Origin: a bacterium | Lineage (GTDB): Bacteria; Bacillota_A; Clostridia; Lachnospirales; Lachnospiraceae | Direction: 5' to 3' | NCBI GenBank assembly: GCA_004562915.1 | Contig: SFQZ01000068.1 | Span: 1 to 16,046, forward strand | DNA: 16,046 nucleotides | Part shown: positions 13,039 to 16,046 of the stretch, piece by piece | Layout: each line of letters opens with the position of its first letter | Numbering within the stretch: the stretch's first letter is position 1 | The notes under the pieces: generated by a model | Seen by the model: the letters and a program-made list of their open reading frames with translations, nothing else | Told to the model about the DNA's origin: nothing | The model's database searches: none | Made by a program: the position numbers and the translations under genes

Positions 13039-14146
13039 AAGTCCACTGACAAGTAAATTGTTCTCAAAAGCATCAAGCATCAGGCTGCCATTAAGTGGGA
13101 CATTTGAACTTTCTCCAATATGTAATTTTACTTGTAAAATGTGTTATGTCAGGAAGACGTCGGAAGAGGTTTTACAGCATGCCCGCACGATGCTTACTTG
13201 TGAACAATGGATCCAGATAGCTGAAGATGCCAAAAGAATGGGGATGCTTTATCTGCTGTTGACAGGGGGAGAACCATTTTTATGGCCGGATTTTTGGAGA
13301 TTATATGAACATCTGAGTCAGATGGGATTTGTGTTGTCTATTAATACGAATGGCTCAATGATCAATGAAGAAGTAGTTGAAAAGTTAAAGAAGGATGTAC
13401 CATCCCGAATTAATATTACGCTTTACGGAGCTTCAGATGAAACATACGAACGGTTATGTGGAATAAAAGGAGCTTTTAAGAAAGTTGATCGGGCAATTAC
13501 ATTGTTGCGGTCAGCGGGGATTCCTGTAAAGCTGAATTGTTCATTAACTCCATATAACGCAGATGATATTGGCGCTATGATACAATATGCAGAAGAAAGA
13601 GAACTCATTCTGGTTGTAAACACTTATATGTTTCCACCAATTCGAAGAGATGAAAAGGCAATAGGGTTGAATGATCGTTTTACTCCTAAGGAAGCGACGC
13701 ATTATAATTTATTACGTTATAAGCTTCAATATGGAGAAGATAATTATCACCAATTCCTGTCTTCTGTAAGACAGGGAGCAATTCCGCCTCCGGGTTTGGA
13801 CGAGGCGTGTGTTGATCCGATTGATGGCAAAGTCAGGTGCAGAGCCGGAAAGGCTGCTTTTTGGATTACCTGGGACGGCTATATGACACCTTGTGGAATG
13901 ATGACAAAGCCGGCTATTGATATTCGAGAAGGTTCTTTTGAAGAGACATGGCACCATATTGTAGCAGCAACAGATAGTCTCAAACTATCAAGTGTATGTG
14001 AAAAATGTAAAAATCAGGAACTTTGCCATTCCTGTGCAGCTATGGCTTTAGCTGAGACAGGTGATACATCTGGTATTCCATCCTATCTTTGTAAAACGGT
14101 AGAAGAATTGATTGCTATTGCAGAGAAGGATGCTGATTCTTCATAA
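13013..14146 (+). CDS. radical SAM/SPASM peptide maturase
   Basis: ATG 13013 has AAAGGGG about 10 nt upstream and lies within the end of the kinase gene. The 377-residue enzyme starts with a short arm and then the radical SAM motif C-x3-C-x2-C (Cys37, Cys41, Cys44: ICNFTCKMCYVR), which holds the [4Fe-4S] cluster that cleaves S-adenosylmethionine. LLLTGGEPFLWPDFW is the SAM-binding GGEP motif, followed by SINTNGSMI and INITLYGASDETYERLCG. The C-terminal SPASM domain has Cys266, Cys276, Cys294 (GYMTPCGMM), Cys329, Cys332, Cys338, Cys341 and Cys360, enough for two auxiliary Fe-S clusters. SPASM enzymes typically crosslink or otherwise modify Cys or aromatic residues of ribosomal peptides; the four-Cys, aromatic-rich precursor two genes upstream is the obvious substrate. 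Only about 30 residues precede the core fold, so no fused RiPP recognition element is present. Confidence 0.92.
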   Translation: MNLKELKRESPLTSKLFSKASSIRLPLSGTFELSPICNFTCKMCYVRKTSEEVLQHARTMLTCEQWIQIAEDAKRMGMLYLLLTGGEPFLWPDFWRLYEHLSQMGFVLSINTNGSMINEEVVEKLKKDVPSRINITLYGASDETYERLCGIKGAFKKVDRAITLLRSAGIPVKLNCSLTPYNADDIGAMIQYAEERELILVVNTYMFPPIRRDEKAIGLNDRFTPKEATHYNLLRYKLQYGEDNYHQFLSSVRQGAIPPPGLDEACVDPIDGKVRCRAGKAAFWITWDGYMTPCGMMTKPAIDIREGSFEETWHHIVAATDSLKLSSVCEKCKNQELCHSCAAMALAETGDTSGIPSYLCKTVEELIAIAEKDADSS

Positions 14147-14167
14147 ATTCATATGCATATTCATATG
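14147..14167 (+). repeat. two direct copies of attcatatg between the radical SAM and GH20 genes
   Basis: attcatatg occurs at 14147-14155 and 14159-14167, a 12-nt period, each with a CATATG palindrome, right after the radical SAM stop. It could be an operator for the secreted glycosidase or chance in AT-rich DNA. No clear terminator is seen in this 67-nt gap. Confidence 0.35.
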
Positions 14168-14213
14168 AAGTATGTATTTTGTATAAACATTTTTAGAATA
14201 AGGAGGTAACGAA

Positions 14214-16046
14214 ATGAAAAAAATCAAAACAGTAGTCTCACTTCTGTTGGTTTTCTGTATGGTGTTCAGTTTGACGACCAGTGTATTTGCTACAGAGACG
14301 GAAGAGATTCAGAAAACAGCAGAAGAGACACAGCAGGTATTGACGGAAGAAAATCCTGTTGAAACCACGGAGAATTCTGTTGAAGAGACGGATATTACAG
14401 AGGAATCTGTTGATTCAGCGGAAGTATCAGAAACGAATGAAAAAATGGTATATGCTACTAGTGCAGCTGCTTTAAGTCTTGAAAATGACGAAGAAGGAAC
14501 AGCTGTTACAGCAACCGCTACAGCGCGAAGCACTAGTGATGATGATTTCTATAAAATTGTTCATCTGGATGCAGGCAGAAAGTATTTCAGTCCCGAAAAT
14601 ATCAAAAAAATCATTGATAACGCAGCAGCAGCAGGTTTTAATCAAGTAGAACTTTATCTGTCTGACAATCAGGGATTTAGGTTTGCGTTGGATGATATGA
14701 ATGTTACTACATCCACAGGCAATACATATGATCTTACGCCTGCTCTTGGTGACGGCTACAGTGATGGCTCTAAGTATCCGGATGGAAGCAGAAAATATCT
14801 GACACAGAGCGAGATGACAGATATTATTTCCTATGCTACAGGAAAAGGTATTGATATCGTTCCATGTATCAATGTTCCGGGACATATGGGTGCAATCCTT
14901 GAGGAGTTTACACAATTTAAATATAGTGGTTCAAATAGTTCTATTGATTTGGAGAATGCAGAGGCAGTTGCATTTGCACTGGCTATTACAGAAAAATATG
15001 CAACATATTTTGCATCTCAAGGTGTGAAATTCTACAACCTGGGTGCAGATGAATATGCAAATGATCTGTCTACTATGGGATTCCAGGGGCTGTATACTTC
15101 CGGTAAATATCAGAAATTTGTTGATTTTCTGAATAATGCAGCACAGATTGTTATAAATCATAAAATGACACCGCGTGCATTTAATGATGGTATTTATTAT
15201 AATGAAGATAATACCTATTCTATTAATTCTGCTATACAGGTTTGCTATTGGTCATGTGGATGGAGTGGCTATAATCTGGCATCTGCACAGTATCTGGTTA
15301 ATCAGGGTATGGATGTAATCAATACTCATGGTGACTATTATTGGGTATTAGGAAATACCAGCTGGCAGTGTAGTGCAGATAAAGCGAGTCAATTTGATTA
15401 TACGTCTTTCCAATATCGTACTGGAACCACGGGTAATGGAACGATTTCTGATCCGGCAGGTGCAATGTTCTGTATCTGGTGTGATGTAGGTAATGCAAAT
15501 GGAACAGATGGAGGTACAGCCGTTGTTTCTGCAACTGCAGATGTAATCGCAGCTTTTGGTGCGGCTCTTCCTGCAAGTGAAACTGGTAGTGAAGGTGACA
15601 GTGGTTCGGAATCCGGTGGAGATAGTGGAAATACTGGTGATGTTGAAGTAACAGAAAATGATACAATTACGGTTACCGTGGGTCAGACTGCGACAGCAAC
15701 TATCAGCAATGCAAATTATGCAGGAACTTATACAACCGAGGATTCTTCTATTGCAACCGTAGAAGTGACCGGTAAAAATGCAGTGGAAGCAACTACAACC
15801 TATACTCAGGCATCAGTGACATGCAACACTTTGATTAGCAGCAACTCTAGTAATTGGACAGCTGTAAGTGGATATTATTATAAAGCAGATGATGGTAATT
15901 ATTATCCAGTATATGCAAAGAGAAGCAGTAGTTGGAGTTGGAGCAGTTTCTCCTATACCTATACATACACATGGGGTTATTCGACCACTTCTTCTACAAG
16001 TAATGTGACTCAGATTGGTACTCAGAGCACAACAAATACCGGTACA
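14214..16046 (+). CDS. secreted GH20 beta-N-acetylhexosaminidase-like protein (3' end outside window)
   Basis: A strong AAGGAGG (14200-14206) lies 7 nt before ATG 14214; the frame is open to the window end (611 codons). It has a signal peptide (MKKIKTVVSLLLVFCMVFSL, likely cut after Ala26 in SVFA) and a Glu/Thr-rich stretch (27-80). A TIM-barrel region (about 110-450) shows FNQVELYLSDNQGFRFALDD, YLTQSEMTDIISYATGKGID, IVPCINVPGHMGA and the catalytic Asp279-Glu280 in YNLGADEYAND, as in GH20 enzymes such as StrH. GH20 enzymes release N-acetylglucosamine or N-acetylgalactosamine through substrate-assisted catalysis, so mucin or host glycans are likely substrates. A Gly/Ser/Asp linker (about 460-476) leads to a BIG2-like Ig domain (TITVTVGQTATATISN), then an unusual Ser/Tyr/Trp/Thr-rich tail. 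A cell-wall anchor may lie beyond the window. It follows the RiPP genes but has its own ribosome site. Confidence 0.85.
   Translation, partial: MKKIKTVVSLLLVFCMVFSLTTSVFATETEEIQKTAEETQQVLTEENPVETTENSVEETDITEESVDSAEVSETNEKMVYATSAAALSLENDEEGTAVTATATARSTSDDDFYKIVHLDAGRKYFSPENIKKIIDNAAAAGFNQVELYLSDNQGFRFALDDMNVTTSTGNTYDLTPALGDGYSDGSKYPDGSRKYLTQSEMTDIISYATGKGIDIVPCINVPGHMGAILEEFTQFKYSGSNSSIDLENAEAVAFALAITEKYATYFASQGVKFYNLGADEYANDLSTMGFQGLYTSGKYQKFVDFLNNAAQIVINHKMTPRAFNDGIYYNEDNTYSINSAIQVCYWSCGWSGYNLASAQYLVNQGMDVINTHGDYYWVLGNTSWQCSADKASQFDYTSFQYRTGTTGNGTISDPAGAMFCIWCDVGNANGTDGGTAVVSATADVIAAFGAALPASETGSEGDSGSESGGDSGNTGDVEVTENDTITVTVGQTATATISNANYAGTYTTEDSSIATVEVTGKNAVEATTTYTQASVTCNTLISSNSSNWTAVSGYYYKADDGNYYPVYAKRSSSWSWSSFSYTYTYTWGYSTTSSTSNVTQIGTQSTTNTGT

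Noticed and set aside
15319..15666. 115-residue His/Leu/Tyr-rich minus-strand frame
   Set aside because: It mirrors the codons of the GH20 gene; the low-complexity HLH pattern is an artefact of the complementary strand.

Overview
The window looks like chromosomal DNA of a gut-type, low-to-moderate GC Firmicute, most likely a Lachnospiraceae member (Blautia/Ruminococcus/Mediterraneibacter type). The signs are strong AAGGAG-type ribosome sites, GTG/TTG starts, a HrcA-type CIRCE operator, many T-tailed terminators, a zinc-ribbon/membrane-anchored surface protein and a secreted GH20 glycosidase. The genus is an inference from gene style, not from a marker gene.

Left region (1-4680) is a gene graveyard. 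After the 3' part of a MerR/TipAS-type regulator (1-501) come palindromes and a series of damaged genes: an HTH-XRE remnant (minus strand), a Nudix remnant, an acidic tail fragment with its own terminator, a WYL-regulator N-terminus, a GNAT acetyltransferase without its acetyl-CoA loop, an unassigned C-terminal fragment, a frameshifted DUF5655 gene, an Imm-5-like immunity-protein gene with an internal deletion, the 3' end of an IS200/IS605 element (TnpB zinc ribbon plus omegaRNA/right end) and a C-terminal scrap resembling a sugar-binding protein. Only the DUF1905/zinc-finger/DUF1801 gene (2710-3390) appears intact. Several genes keep both ends but have lost their middle, which suggests repeated short deletions.

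Middle region (4682-7582) holds housekeeping and stress genes: class II glycerate 2-kinase with a strong terminator, a small uncharacterised convergent gene, a YunG-like papain-fold candidate, and a CIRCE-controlled Hsp20 gene with its promoter and terminator.

Right region (7674-16046) is about the cell surface. A 1020-residue protein combines an N-terminal zinc ribbon, one membrane span, an FTP propeptide, a thermolysin-like (M4) catalytic domain and long C-terminal domains; it is bounded by terminators. Next, starting from a palindromic extended -10 promoter, comes a probable operon: a lipoprotein, a RiPP precursor peptide (leader ending ELSQSIAA, four-Cys core), an HprK-like P-loop kinase and a radical SAM/SPASM maturase. 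The last three are 5 nt apart or overlapping. After a 67-nt gap with its own ribosome site lies a secreted GH20 hexosaminidase-like protein that runs off the window. The lipoprotein-precursor-kinase-radical SAM group is the best candidate for an undescribed system: a ribosomally made, radical-modified peptide with no leader protease, transporter or separate PqqD-type recognition protein in view. No tRNA, rRNA, CRISPR array or origin was seen.
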